Origin: Apostichopus japonicus
Lineage: Eukaryota > Echinodermata > Holothuroidea > Aspidochirotida > Stichopodidae
Direction: 5' to 3'
DNA: 64,000 bases
Assembly (NCBI RefSeq): GCF_037975245.1
Contig: NC_092570.1
Span: forward strand, 16,213,918 to 16,277,917
The translations under genes and the position numbers were made by a program. Below, piece after piece: positions 44,711 through 55,667 of the stretch. Position 1 is the first letter of the stretch, and each line of letters starts with the position of its first letter. The notes under the pieces are model-generated. The model ran no database searches, was not told the origin of the DNA, and worked only from the letters and a program-made list of their open reading frames with translations.

Positions 44711-47705
44711 CTGAAAATGAAGAGAAATTAATGCATTAAATAATTGAAAATATTACAATTCTTGCATGTGGTAAACATGATTTCAGAAATATGGTATACC
44801 ATCCCAATGCAAAAACATCACGCAACCCAACAGCCTATTAAGAACTATAGACATTTCAGCGGAGGGGGAGCATGTGAGGTGAAGGAAAGGGATATTTCAA
44901 GTTACCTAGAATGACCCTTATCTGACCTTAGACCTTGGACTTCCCATCACCATAGAATGCCTGCATGACTAGTTGATAACTACAAGTAGTTTTGGTAAAA
45001 ATTAACTCGTTGCATACCTTTTAAATGATGTTCGCGAATAAATTTTATCTGTAATATCTATCCCTATATAACTGATCTATTCCTGCGCACTTGTCTATAC
45101 CTCTCAGGCAATTGACGATTGTTACCAACTCTCCGTTCTATTTCGTAGCCAGGGCTACAAAGAGAACCTGCTGAAATATATTCACACTTTGACCAAGTAT
45201 GACCTTACACATCTTTCTGCCTCTTAACCTTAGCAGAAATTTAGATGCTTCCTCACACCTATCAATCACTGTCACCAATTTTCATCCTGATCAGGATAAA
45301 ACCGAACACTTTTCTCCTTTTAAGAACAAGGAATTCTTATTTGGGACCTGTCTAGACCACAAATGACATTTGCTCTACTTTCTGTACAAACTTAAATGAC
45401 GCCCCTAACATGGGCATCAACTTGGACTACTTTCATTGGGTTGCTAAATAAGCAGCATTGTTAAACACACTTAAGTTTTTGTACTCACTATGAAGATACT
45501 CATGTGGTATGAGATTCATCTAAAGTTCCTCACTTAAGATATCATGTCTTCAAGGCTATTAAGCTCTGGTAAATATAAATGACCTCCACAAAAAGAACAA
45601 ACTATTTTAGAGATGACTTTTCCAGGCATTGTTCATGTCTCTGACCTTCTTGTACAGTTCAATCGGCAACAACTCACTGTAATGTGATACCACCGCACAA
45701 TATTTCCAATACAGTTTATCAACTACTCAAGCTCAAACCTCTGATCTTCACAGAAAACAAAGGGTATCTTTTTACTCTTAACGTTTCGCAGTATAGGAGA
45801 AAACGGATACCACATCAATAATTTTTCAATATATGTCAACAACAAAATTGGTGGAACTAGTACACACACTATATGTTAGCAAAACGTCAAATGCTTTCTT
45901 CACATGTAGGCACCCAGAAATTGGTGTTAATGACAAGGATTTTTTCATCCATTGAACATGACAGAATTCTACAGTAATAAACTCACCTTGTGTTGTTTTG
46001 TAACAGGCAATTCCCGTCGGACCTTTCTTTGCAAGTACTTCATTGTCATTAGCTCTTAACGTAAAATACTTTACACCGTTAATATGGACTCCAGTTGCAT
46101 GAAGGGGTGAATTTTCTTTAAATCCTGCTATCAAGGCTGTAATCTCTGCTGGTTGTATCTAAAGAGAGAATGAAGCAAAAAGGTTTATTATCTAGGTGAG
46201 ATGCTACTGGCATGTATATGGTAAAAATTGCTTGCTCAGGATTGCATTGCTGAATTCATTCTAGGAATTGATTTACAATATTTTTAGCAACAGGTTAACT
46301 CCATATACTCATCTTGTAGTACTTTTAATATAAACTGTGGACAGTAGCCTAATCCTTGACACCAAATGGTCAGTTCCAAGGAATCTGTTATCATCCCACA
46401 TTGGTGTCACACACCTAAGCAGGAAATATGTTTTAAACCAGATGGCACCTTGGATATCATAAAATACCACTTGCATAAGGCCAAGGCTAGGTAGGATTAT
46501 TGTGCCATGGCATAAGCTGAATGCTTATGACATAGGCCTAGGCTACAGATTAAGAAATGTTGCATTTTTATTATGCAATCATCTTACGCATTACGCCAAT
46601 AAAATTATAATATCCCCTTTTGGAATTTGAGGGTAGCCCAAGAGTACCAAACAGGAACTTTGCTCATTGAGATCGTCATTGTTATTAAAGACAGTGTAAA
46701 CTTACTAGCACTAATTGTTGCATAGGTAGGGTAGTGTCAGTGTAAGTAGGCTTTAACTTTTAAGCTAAGCTAGGCCTATATTGGAAGGCCGTGGCTATTC
46801 TTACGACTAGTCGTAACAATTATTTATAAACTATTCTTACAACAAAGGCGAATTCAAGCACAGTTAAGTAAATAAAGCAACTGCGCATGTAGTAGGGGTA
46901 ACCCTAACCCTAACTTTAACCCTAAACCCCAATCCTAACCCTAACCGAAAATTATTGTTACTCCTGGTCGTAAAAATATTACTCCTGTCATAAAAATAGC
47001 AACTGCGCATGCGTAATCGGAAATTATTCTTACGAACAGTCGTAAGAATAGCCACTTTGATATTGGAAAGTCTAGTCTGTGTAGCCTAGGCCTAGACTAA
47101 CTTTAGCCTAGTTTAGGCTACGGATAACATAGGCCTATGCTTACTGTTACCCAGTTGAGTAGAATAGCAGAAATGAGGATCAAAAGAACCCTTGCCCAGG
47201 AAGATAACACTGAAACTAGACTACTTAGCATAACACCTTGTTGCAATTCTCAAGTGCATTGACACTGACAGGCCTACGCTAAGCCTAACACTCGTACATG
47301 TGACGCCCAAACGTTGTGTGCAATTCACGTTAGTACTAGGCTAGGCCTAGGTCCATAGGCTATAGCAACATCCTATATTAACTAAGGGCCTTAAGCAAAG
47401 GCTAGGCCTGCTGTGTCATCTTGATCCAAGGTATCAACGTAGGCCCAACCGGTCTTAACATAACATGCACCACGAGACATGACGGCCCCAGTCTGAGATT
47501 AATCCCATATGCCATAGCAAGAAGATTTCGATAACGTGATGAAACTAATGGTATCGTTCAAGTTCCGCCCTAACGTTATGTTTATTGTAACACTAACCTT
47601 CAGGCCGGGGGAAGCTGCCCAAACACTCCCATTATGCCCTAAGATCACTCCTTCCGTTACATAGTTGGTGGCTAAAAGATTGGTAATGTATGCGTCCCAA
47701 CTCAT
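44613..47705 (-). CDS. Profilin (short class), complete three-exon gene
   Basis: Seen: coding exons 47598-47705, 45987-46158 and 44613-44710 on the minus strand, all with GT-AG borders and matching phases, giving 125 codons plus TAA. The product starts MSWDAYITNLLATNY, has GVILGHNGSVWAASPG, then INGVKYF, EVLAKKGPTGIACYKTTQ, AIVIGF, and ends VADYLREQGY. Known: these are hallmark positions of profilin, a small actin-monomer-binding cytoplasmic protein that also binds poly-proline and phosphoinositides. MSW at the N terminus and the C-terminal helix form the poly-proline site in the family. The length and the HNGSVWA and KKG motifs resemble the short profilins of plants, protists and many invertebrates more than the roughly 140-residue vertebrate type. 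The start is the only ATG that gives MSW. Intron 1 contains a MITE-like element. Confidence 0.93.
45987..46158 (-). CDS. Profilin exon 2
   Basis: The acceptor is ctctttag and the donor is gtgagt. It encodes 57 codons from IQPAEITALIAGFKENSP to KTTQ plus one base. It includes GVHINGVKYFTLRANDN and AKKGPTGIACYKTTQ, the central sheet and actin-face region of profilin. Confidence 0.93.
46787..47059. mobile_element. TIR element with telomere-like repeats, in profilin intron 1
   Basis: A 273-base element with long inverted ends: GTGGCTATTCTTACGACTAG on the left and CAGTCGTAAGAATAGCCAC on the right. The 9-base word atattggaa flanks both sides (46778-46786 and 47060-47068), a length typical of Mutator-like insertions. 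The interior contains degenerate CCCTAA repeats (46898-46946) and a repeated AACTGCGCATG word. It has no coding capacity. The superfamily is inferred from the duplication length only. Confidence 0.75.
46898..46946. repeat. Telomere-like CCCTAA repeats, degenerate
   Basis: About eight imperfect (T)AACCC units inside the TIR element of profilin intron 1. Animal telomeres are (TTAGGG)n, so this is an interstitial telomere-like tract, here apparently carried by a mobile element. Confidence 0.75.
46983..47500. other. AGGCCTAG-rich part of profilin intron 1
   Basis: The words TAGGCCTA, CTAGGCCT and TAGGCTA recur many times between about 46,480 and 47,430, outside the TIR element as well as next to it. 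No coding potential. Meaning unknown; it could be intron compositional bias. Confidence 0.6.
47598..47705 (-). CDS. Profilin exon 1
   Basis: The ATG is at 47705-47703, followed by 36 complete codons ending SPGLK and a gttagt donor (phase 0). It encodes the N-terminal poly-proline-binding helix and first strands. Confidence 0.93.
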
Positions 47706-50700
47706 CTTTAAGCACAAATGAAGTGTTGACGATAAGTTTTAGAGAAATTCTGGTGTGCAGTGCACTAATACACCCGGAATAAAATCCAGATCAATGTTGT
47801 GATACAGTGTTAACACGCGATACAAGAGCTAGCACGCAACTGGTACAGGGCAGCCAACCACACATTACACACTGAAAGAACTACGCATGCAGTTAGAATT
47901 CAGACTGAGGACATACACGTACACACTCAGCCTACATATTACTACACTAATATGTCCGTCTTCCGCCTAAAATGACGGAGGATTGTACGTAACATTCTTC
48001 GTCTTCGTCTTCGATACGGTGACACATCCGCAAAAAGGGACAATATCTCACCACACACACGTCAAGAGAAAAACTAGTTAAATCAATCAATGACATGTCC
48101 CTTTTTTCGTTCTATATTATATGATACCTGAGGATGGCGCTTTTCAATAAGTAAAATAACTTCTTTCCTTTTTCTCAGTTAAAAAAGTGTTAAATTCACC
48201 AAATTCACAATAGATGAGGCTTACAACAAATTCTGAAATACAAAAATGCATAGTAAAAGCAACAGCTGCTTGCCGCCAGATCTCGTTTTAAAAGTAGCTG
48301 TCTCACAACTAATTTATTCAATTACATGGATTCATCAGTGTGATTTTCATGTTTCATTTACTTCGGTGGTTATATTCATACATTTCGATTGAAGCTATTG
48401 GGTATTGTAAAATGTGTTTATAAGATGTACGCGGCTCCTAAAAGTTTCCGTGGTCAATTGCCCAGCGTGAGTTCGGCGAATAGAGCTAGCTGTGCTGCTG
48501 AGTGAATACGTATGTGGTACATACACTAAATGCAGATAATTTTGGCTCATACTACTTTTCCATGCTGATATGCACACTGTTGTACACGTTTAAAAGAACG
48601 TGGTGCCGCCTAGCGCCTGCCTTAGATGTCGAAGGTCAGATTATTTCCGCGCGTACGTGTGCGTGCGAGAGTGTGTGTATATAACTGTATACAAGCGTTG
48701 AAACCAGGAAGTTAAATGTATACGAAACAATACGTCAGGATTTTTGGAAAACGTCATGCAATAAAGTGAAGTGCCGTCCAATTAAATAATAGATTGCAGA
48801 ACGCTTCCAAGATAGTCCATATGAGTGCAGAAAATACTTTATTACATAGTTTAATGTTCATTAGCTTACTTCAAAATAATATGGAATCTGGTTAAACAGT
48901 TCAAATACAAATTGTCGTCTTTCCCGATTATTTGTATGGGCAAAATCGAGGCTTTTGTTTCAAATATGTCGACTTTCGTAGCGTTAGGCATACCGGTGTG
49001 TTGTGTTATGGGGTTTCCCCTGCGTAAAGGTGGGGAATCCCAATATGGGTAGGTAATTTCCCTAGCACGCATGTATGCGTTGTATGTAATGATGGCATGC
49101 ATGCGTTGTGCTAAATGGTACGGTAGTTCAGTTGACAGGATGTGGCATCCTCAACCAGAACTTCGTGGAAAACAAAAATGATAACGCTTAGATGCACAAA
49201 GCCGTAATCATATGAGTAGACGAAAACTAATAGGATGGAGTGCGGAGGGCCGGTTAAGAGTAGTGATCTAAGTCGAATGGTCAGTGTTGGAAAACTTTTC
49301 CGCAGTTACAACTGTAGGACTGTGAATAGCTAAATTTATATCAGGATTATAACATTTAAATTTACAAATAAATTACTACACTTGTACAGAATCAAAAGCA
49401 GTGCTAGAGATAGTATTGCAACTTATTAACATATGTAATGTGAAAATGATCACAATAAACTTAATCGGTGCTCGAGGGGCTGTTTGATGCATAACATCGG
49501 TTGTTCACCAACGATTCCGTTAGTTATTGATAAACTTGCTAGACTACATGACATGGTCACGTTCGAATAAAAAGCCGTTTCTCTTGTTTTATAAGGCGTT
49601 CACCAATCCTGACATCCAATTACCATATTGACAAACTACGCTTCGGGAAAAAGTGTTAAAGTATTAACCCCCCACCTACACTTCACCTATTCAGTCATAC
49701 ACCAACCCCCCCTAACCCCCTAACCCCCCCCCCCCCCCCCACACACACACACATGCTGGTTGTTCTGCCTACATTCTGTCACTATCGTTGTTTGGCTAAC
49801 AAGGACAGTTAATGTGACATTAAAGGAGTAGACAAGTTTTCACCGGAAGCTGACTGCTTGCAAGAAACAAAAAGCAGGAATTGTGGTAAGAAATGTTTAT
49901 ACTTTTATTACACCATTATGTATAATATTGTTGTAAACAACTTGGACTAACTGAAATGCCGTCTACAATTTATGGATAAAGCGGTTCCGTTCAATCGGTG
50001 AAGGAACTCAATGCCAAAGTTATCAGAAATAATTCATTGGCGTGCACAACTCCGGGTAGACGAGGGTCCACCCCTCTCCCCCCCCCCCCTCCACACACAC
50101 CTTCCATTTCTTTTCTTACCACTGCTACGGGTGTACACTTCTTTTCAAAGTTCACACAAAAACTCAATAGTATTAGTAACAATACCTTGTGTTTAGAATG
50201 TACCACTAGTCGTATTAATATTCTTTTTTTCTGGGGGGTCCCCTAGCTCCCCTCCGACAGTGTATTCGCCCAAGGAGCCACATCCCTCCCATATACTATT
50301 CTTCATTCGCCTCTGGTCCATTAAAGCTGCAGCAGTCCCTACCTAAATCAGTCGGGGAGGGGGATTATTCCCCCATCCTTCCCTTCCATTTTTTTTTTAT
50401 TCCTATGCACGCCACTGGAGACAAGACAATAATCCTGTAAGTCAAGCAAGAAATGTTAAGATCAATAAAAGGTCAAAACCTGTATGAAGGGGGTGGCGGG
50501 GAGTGGGGTTACAAAAAATGTGTTGTATTACAATATACTAGAGTCAATTTTAATATAATTGGCTTAATTTAACTATGATGTCGTGCATATGTTATATAAA
50601 CACGTATAAGCAGACGTATAACATAAACCAAAGCAAATGAAGCAAATTGGTCCATCCCCATGTAGCTTGATAGCTTGTTGCGTTGTCGATATACTGTATC

Positions 50701-50810
50701 TTTGTGTTGTATTTTGGATGACATAACTCGATTCTAACTTCTTCATCGTTTTTTTTTTGTTTCTTTGTCGAAGGTAATATAACCTTTTTAATTTGAAAGA
50801 AAACATAACT
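47706..50810. other. Intergenic; profilin upstream region, then no gene seen
   Basis: The first few hundred bases should contain the profilin promoter and 5' UTR; a CTTCGTCTTCGTCTTCG stretch lies at about 47,997-48,014, but no TATA box at a convincing place. Further on are a C-run followed by CA repeat (49,724-49,752) and a C-run at 50,080-50,090. Confidence 0.5.
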
Positions 50811-50818
50811 ATTGTTAA

Positions 50819-51082
<264 letters not shown>

Positions 51083-51203
51083 AGTTTTACCCAACATTAA
51101 GCCTTTTGATAGTTCGTTCGAATGCTACATTTGTACTTCTAAGACCGCAGGGAGGGAATTAATGGTGTGTGTGGCGGGGATGGGCGGTGGATGGTCGTGT
51201 AGG

Positions 51204-51474
51204 CAGTGGCGGAGCGTCTATACAGTCAGAGGGGCGGCGGCCCCCCTGACGGACTCAAATGGACTGCTGGCGCCCTTTTCAGCCTTTATATCTGCAAATT
51301 AGCAAGGCCCGGAAAGGGTCATATCCGGCGATCTAGGGAGTATCTTTAATCATTTTTTTTTTATACGCTCCGCGCCAACCTGTGGTGGCGCTATGCTTTG
51401 ATAGTGTCGAAAGCGCCCCTACAGACCATTATCGCCGCCCCCCCCCCCGACCAGTACCCCTAGCTCCGCTACTG
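51204..51474 (-). mobile_element. hAT-type MITE, copy 3 (inverted)
   Basis: A 271-base element in the opposite orientation, ends CAGTGGCGGAGC / GCTCCGCTACTG, flanked by the duplication cgtgtagg (51196-51203 and 51475-51482). It lacks the internal TGTGACAAATGTC segment found in copies 1 and 2, so it is a different internal deletion. It lies in the intergenic region just downstream of the ATC/ATT array. Confidence 0.92.
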
Positions 51475-51482
51475 CGTGTAGG

Positions 51483-52815
51483 AAGCTATCATAGGAGGAG
51501 GCATCTGAGAAAAAGATATTATATGATTGTATTATGCACCACCCTTCCCTCCCCGTCAGCCCTTTTCTTCATATAAGAACGCCAATAAGTATAAAGTAAC
51601 GAAAGTAAACGTGCAGTCGTGAACTTTAATTTGGCTTCATCTGTTGAATGGAAAGCATATATATCAAATGAACTGGTAGATCGAGATTAAAACTCGCCAT
51701 GGAATAAAACTGTAGGTAAAACGTGTACACACGACCCCAACCACAACCCCTGTGCCCCAACCCCACCCCAACCCCTAACTGAGACTCACCAGCAGTAACA
51801 GCATTTCTTTTCTCCCATATAATCATAGCAGCAAGTGTGTACCACTCTTATTATTATTCAGTAAATTTTGATTTTAGAAACATGTGCAAGGTGGCGCATG
51901 TGATGGATATATGCGGTAACTCCGTGTGCACCTACTTTGCGTATATTCCATTTGATGTAAATAGCATGCAAGCAGTCTCTCTGGCTGCTTTGTTTGAAAG
52001 TCAAACTGTATAACCGCTTTCTTTCGAACGTAATATTTAACCCATCCAGTCTCGACGAAACCTGTTGGAATTTATATACAGTGTAAGAAGCGAACGTCAT
52101 TATTGTTTTCCGAGGCACTAAGTTCACGACTTATTTCACCGATTTACCGATTCGATTCACCGATAATAAAACCCCAGAATTTAAAAGCCATGCGTGAAGT
52201 TTGAGAACCCCCCCCCCCCTTGTCCCTTGCTTGTTTTGACTCAAGATATTCGCGAGTCTCATAATGGAGGAATCGGATCAAAACAACTGTGAAATCACAT
52301 AGGTGAAGGATAAAACTAAACCACAGAGCAAAATCAAAGATATATTCTTAACCTTTGACCTTCTCGAAGTTACCGTATACCATTATGTATTTTACAGGAA
52401 TTCATTGAACCCTTGAGCTAAGGCTGCTTAGCATGCATCTTTCGTGGCGATTATAAGCTTTAAAAAGTTGTTCCGTTCATGTGTTGTTGTTTTTTTTTAC
52501 TTCGTAGAATGATGCACGGGTCTGCTTGAATATTCGAAAGGGGAACTGCAAGTTCCATAATTTGTAAGCTTAAACCCCGCCCCCGCCCCTTCCCTCCATC
52601 TTCACCCTCCCGACCTAAATAAGTCGCTACTCTGAGGACATTGAATGGTTCAAGGTTTTATATGATAACTGGCAACGGCATGATCAATGGTGAATTCCGT
52701 GGTTGATTCATACATGTATGTGCATGCTCCACACTCCGTCCTGCCTGAATTTTGTTTCATCCATTGCCCCTTGAATTCAACCGTCTCCATAGTCGGAGTC
52801 TTGGTATAATCTTTT
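51483..52815. other. Intergenic, no gene seen
   Basis: It contains a C/A-rich stretch (51,730-51,780: repeated CCCCAACC) and a C-run at 52,208-52,219. The end of this stretch should include the 3' UTR of the coiled-coil gene. Confidence 0.55.
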
Positions 52816-53276
52816 TTATTCCACAGAACCAGCCATTCGTTTTATTTTCCTCGTCAAGGACATCAGCTTATTCTGCAAACTTAACTTATTCATCTCTTCA
52901 TTTTGTTTGAAGGTTTTATCTATGAAGTCCAATCTCTGTGTTTCTTTTACAAACTCTACGTTCTTCTCGTGCAACTCCTGACAAAGCTCTTCCAGACAAT
53001 CCAAGTCATGTTTGACCGCCTCTTTGCTTTGGCGTTCTGCGCTTAACGCCTCCTGAAGCTGCGCCTGTTCGAGTTGAAGGCGTATCAGACTCTGATTCAA
53101 CCCACTCATAGATCGATCGGAAATGAAGGCGCCTTTCTTGTAGTCTCTGATTCGAGATCGAATCTGACTACCTCGGAGGATGGAGCCATTCTCATCTTCC
53201 CGAAGTTTGGCGTTTTCTTCCCGGACGGAAACGACTTTACTCTGATACCATCTCTTACGGAAATTCTCGAACGCGT
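52816..53276 (-). CDS. Coiled-coil gene, terminal exon
   Basis: The acceptor is ccctcacag, then 152 codons open to TAA at 52818-52816. It begins AFENFRKRWYQSKVVSVREE. It is rich in Glu, Lys, Gln and Leu with heptad spacing, typical of a coiled coil. A SINE tail lies immediately upstream of the acceptor. Confidence 0.75.
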
Positions 53277-53356
53277 CTGTGAGGGCAGAAAATGCAAATA
53301 TAAAAAAAATAATAATAAAAAAAAATAAATAATAATAATAAAAAAATAATAATAAA

Positions 53357-53389
<33 letters not shown>

Positions 53390-53657
53390 TAATTATAAAT
53401 AATAATAAATCGTAATGAGTTGGAAAATCAAGAACAGTGAAAACATTTCCAGCCTCTACTGGGATTCGAACTCCGGCCTCCCGCTTTATATGCGGACACC
53501 CTAACCACTAGGCTATGGACGCTGATTCGGTACGTCCATAGGTTCGAAACCGGTAAGGAAGGTCATAATTCCACTGTAGTCGTTTGTCACCTGTATAGAA
53601 CAATACTAGTTCTATTTTTGGTGGCCTATTTTGCCTTATACTCTAGAGAAAATATAG

Positions 53658-53689
<32 letters not shown>

Positions 53690-54711
53690 ATTCAATCACT
53701 TTAAAGTCTTTAAAGAGCAGTCCAGATATTTAGAATATTTGAATGGCGAATATCTTGAAATCAATAATAGCTATAGAATCGTAGTCAGAACTTAAATATT
53801 TCTTTTTTTTGTTGGACTATGACATAATAATCAAGACATTCTGTTAACATTCTGCTAACATATCAACATATAAATAGAATCGTAGTCAGAACTTAAATAT
53901 TTCTTTTTTGTTGGACTATGACATAATAATCAAGACATTCTGTTAACATTCTGCTAACATATCAACATATAAATAGAATCGTAGTCAGAACTTAAATATT
54001 TCTTTTTTGTTGGACTATGACATAATAATCAAGACATTCTGTTAACATTCTGCTAACATATCAACATATAAATGCGCTGATGATAACAGTATGCATGTAA
54101 GTAGTCAACTTCCATATGACAACAACAATATCTGCCCAAAAGCTAAAACAAAGTTTCTCTCAGAGCTTTATATGTATATAATAGTTAGCCAACCAAAAAA
54201 AAAAAAATCAATAATGTCGTTTGATGACATTACCTTTATCTTTTAGAAACTCTACAATCTCTTCCTTCGTTGGCTTAAAGAGATATCCAGATTTTGCCCG
54301 ATGATGGAAATCAGCCACGGAAAGCTGTAAGTTTTAAGAGGTGTTATTCATTCAAGTTATATATATATATATTTATATAGGCTGTAATGAAGTCATGAAC
54401 ATCAGCGTATATATCCTCATGAAGGATAAAACTACTGAATCATAAAGCGAAGTTAAAAAAAAATCGAGAGATATCGCGTCATTACCGCTAACCTGGTATA
54501 CTAAAAGAACATTTCAATACTGGCTATTAATTCATATGGGATTTTGTGAACCTTCGGTCCCTTACCGTTTGACCATTCCATTTGATACTTTGAACACCTA
54601 TCTGTTTCACCAATTCCACGCCTTCGTCGAGTATTCTTTCTAAGTTATCCAGTTCCGTGTAATCGCAGATTTGCGGATATTCTATGGCAAGTTCCATGAC
54701 GGTTACCTTCG
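52816..54711 (-). CDS. Uncharacterised coiled-coil protein, three exons
   Basis: Seen: exons 54566-54711, 54234-54324 and 52816-53276 on the minus strand with consensus borders (gtaagg, gtaatg; cctcag, ttacag, cacag) and compatible phases. From the ATG at 54697 the product is about 227 residues. Residues 1-75 form a small, probably folded region (LAIEYPQICDYTELDNLE, then SGYLFKPTKEEIVEFLKDK). Residues 76-227 are charged and helical, with heptad-like leucines from about 131 (LNQSLIRLQLEQAQLQEALS) and a basic end KIKRMAGSVE before TAA. Residues 169-180 (LEELCQELHEKN) resemble the LESLCRELQ-type motif of taxilin coiled coils, which is weak evidence. I do not recognise the gene. Splice-consistent frames across three exons argue that it is real. 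The ATG could be internal, because the first listed exon has an acceptor just upstream. Confidence 0.72.
53298..53545 (-). mobile_element. tRNA-derived SINE
   Basis: On the minus strand there is a tRNA-like head with A-box TAGCCTAGTGGTTAGGGTG (53515-53497) and B-box-like GGAGTTCGAATCCC (53474-53461), an anticodon-like stem TCCGC/GCGGG, then a unique body and a long AT-rich TTATT tail down to about 53298. Mismatches in the acceptor and T stems and the attached body and tail argue against a working tRNA. The tail ends about 20 bases from the last exon of the coiled-coil gene. Confidence 0.75.
53653..53687. repeat. AT dinucleotide microsatellite
   Basis: An uninterrupted run of AT units next to the 100-bp tandem array; a second (AT)n lies at 53365-53390 in the SINE tail. 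Confidence 0.9.
53773..54075. repeat. Three-copy tandem repeat, unit about 100 bp
   Basis: Units starting ATAGAATCGTAGTCAG at 53773, 53874 and 53973, nearly identical apart from the length of a T run. It lies in the last intron of the coiled-coil gene, between the SINE and the middle exon. Near-identity indicates recent expansion. Confidence 0.95.
54234..54324 (-). CDS. Coiled-coil gene, middle exon
   Basis: The acceptor is ttacag and the donor is gtaatg. It encodes LSVADFHHRAKSGYLFKPTK and EEIVEFLKDK plus one base that makes an aspartate codon with the next exon. Its short length and exact phases support a real exon. Confidence 0.7.
54566..54711 (-). CDS. Coiled-coil gene, upstream exon
   Basis: The acceptor is tctcctcag and the donor is gtaagg. 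A good-context ATG at 54697 opens 44 codons ending KWNGQT in phase 0. The fifteen bases before the ATG are open too, so an additional upstream coding exon is possible. Confidence 0.65.
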
Positions 54712-55667
54712 CTGAGGAGATTAGTTTATATTTATCTTTTTTGCCGAGATGTTTATTTGGTCAGAAAAATGTAGTTTCTTCTATTTCGATATGTGACCTT
54801 ATAAAATTAATTCTTCAGCAAACTTTCACAGTCCGTCTTCTCATCCGTAAATACTTTCTTTTCAAAATTGTTTCCGTCATAGAGCGCGCGGGCGTTATTG
54901 TAGACTATAGAAGACGCTGCCATAAATAGACGCCACAACGTATCTAGTTTCAGTTAGTGGTAAAGCGTATACGTGGCGATGTGCGCATATCATAGAAATT
55001 GATAAATACATTCCTAATCAATCTCTATGGCGCATATACATTAGAGGTTTGCCTATTGTTTGCGCTACGCGGCACTACAGCGTAAAGATATGCATAATGT
55101 TCCACTGTGTAGAGTTTAATTCATGGCTACTCTGTATAGACTGGTGTTCTGTGTGCGTATTAGCATGAACCATGGAGCTGAAATAAGTCTCTGCGAGTTC
55201 GCAACACACAGCACACGTACATGATCACAGATTTGAAAGAATGCAGTCCTGACGCATTATCAGGTTGTACAAAAACGGGAATGCAGTGCCTGATGGCCCA
55301 ATTGTTTGCCAAGAATTATTTAATTACAAGTGTACACCATACAAAACAAAAAAGCGGTGTAAATAGGCTCATACTAACAGTGGGGGAAAAATCAGTTTGA
55401 GTATGTGAGCGACGTTGGAATAATCTTGCGTGCTTTGAACAAGCTCGCAAACACTCTGTCTAGATCTACTTTGTGACAAATGGAGAATCTCTAAACGCAA
55501 AATCAAACGCGTCAATTTCGAATTCTCAATTTTTAATAAAATCATTCAAGATGTATCCACTAGCCCGTTTTTCGCATCGAATATTAATTACGTATACGCA
55601 GATGTCTTTTCTTGCTCACCCTTAGTATATTCTGCCCATTCTTTCAGTATTAACGTATGTCGTAAAT
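54712..55667. other. Upstream flank of coiled-coil gene
   Basis: No further exon could be supported. An imperfect inverted repeat around GCGCATATCATAGAAATTGA / TCAATCTCTATGGCGCATAT occurs at about 54,983-55,040. Confidence 0.5.

Noticed and set aside
46898-46946. True telomere or chromosome end
   Set aside because: Few, degenerate units enclosed by an inverted-repeat element between two profilin exons.
53461-53526. Functional tRNA gene on the minus strand
   Set aside because: Acceptor and T-stem mismatches, improbable anticodon loop, and attached SINE body and tail.
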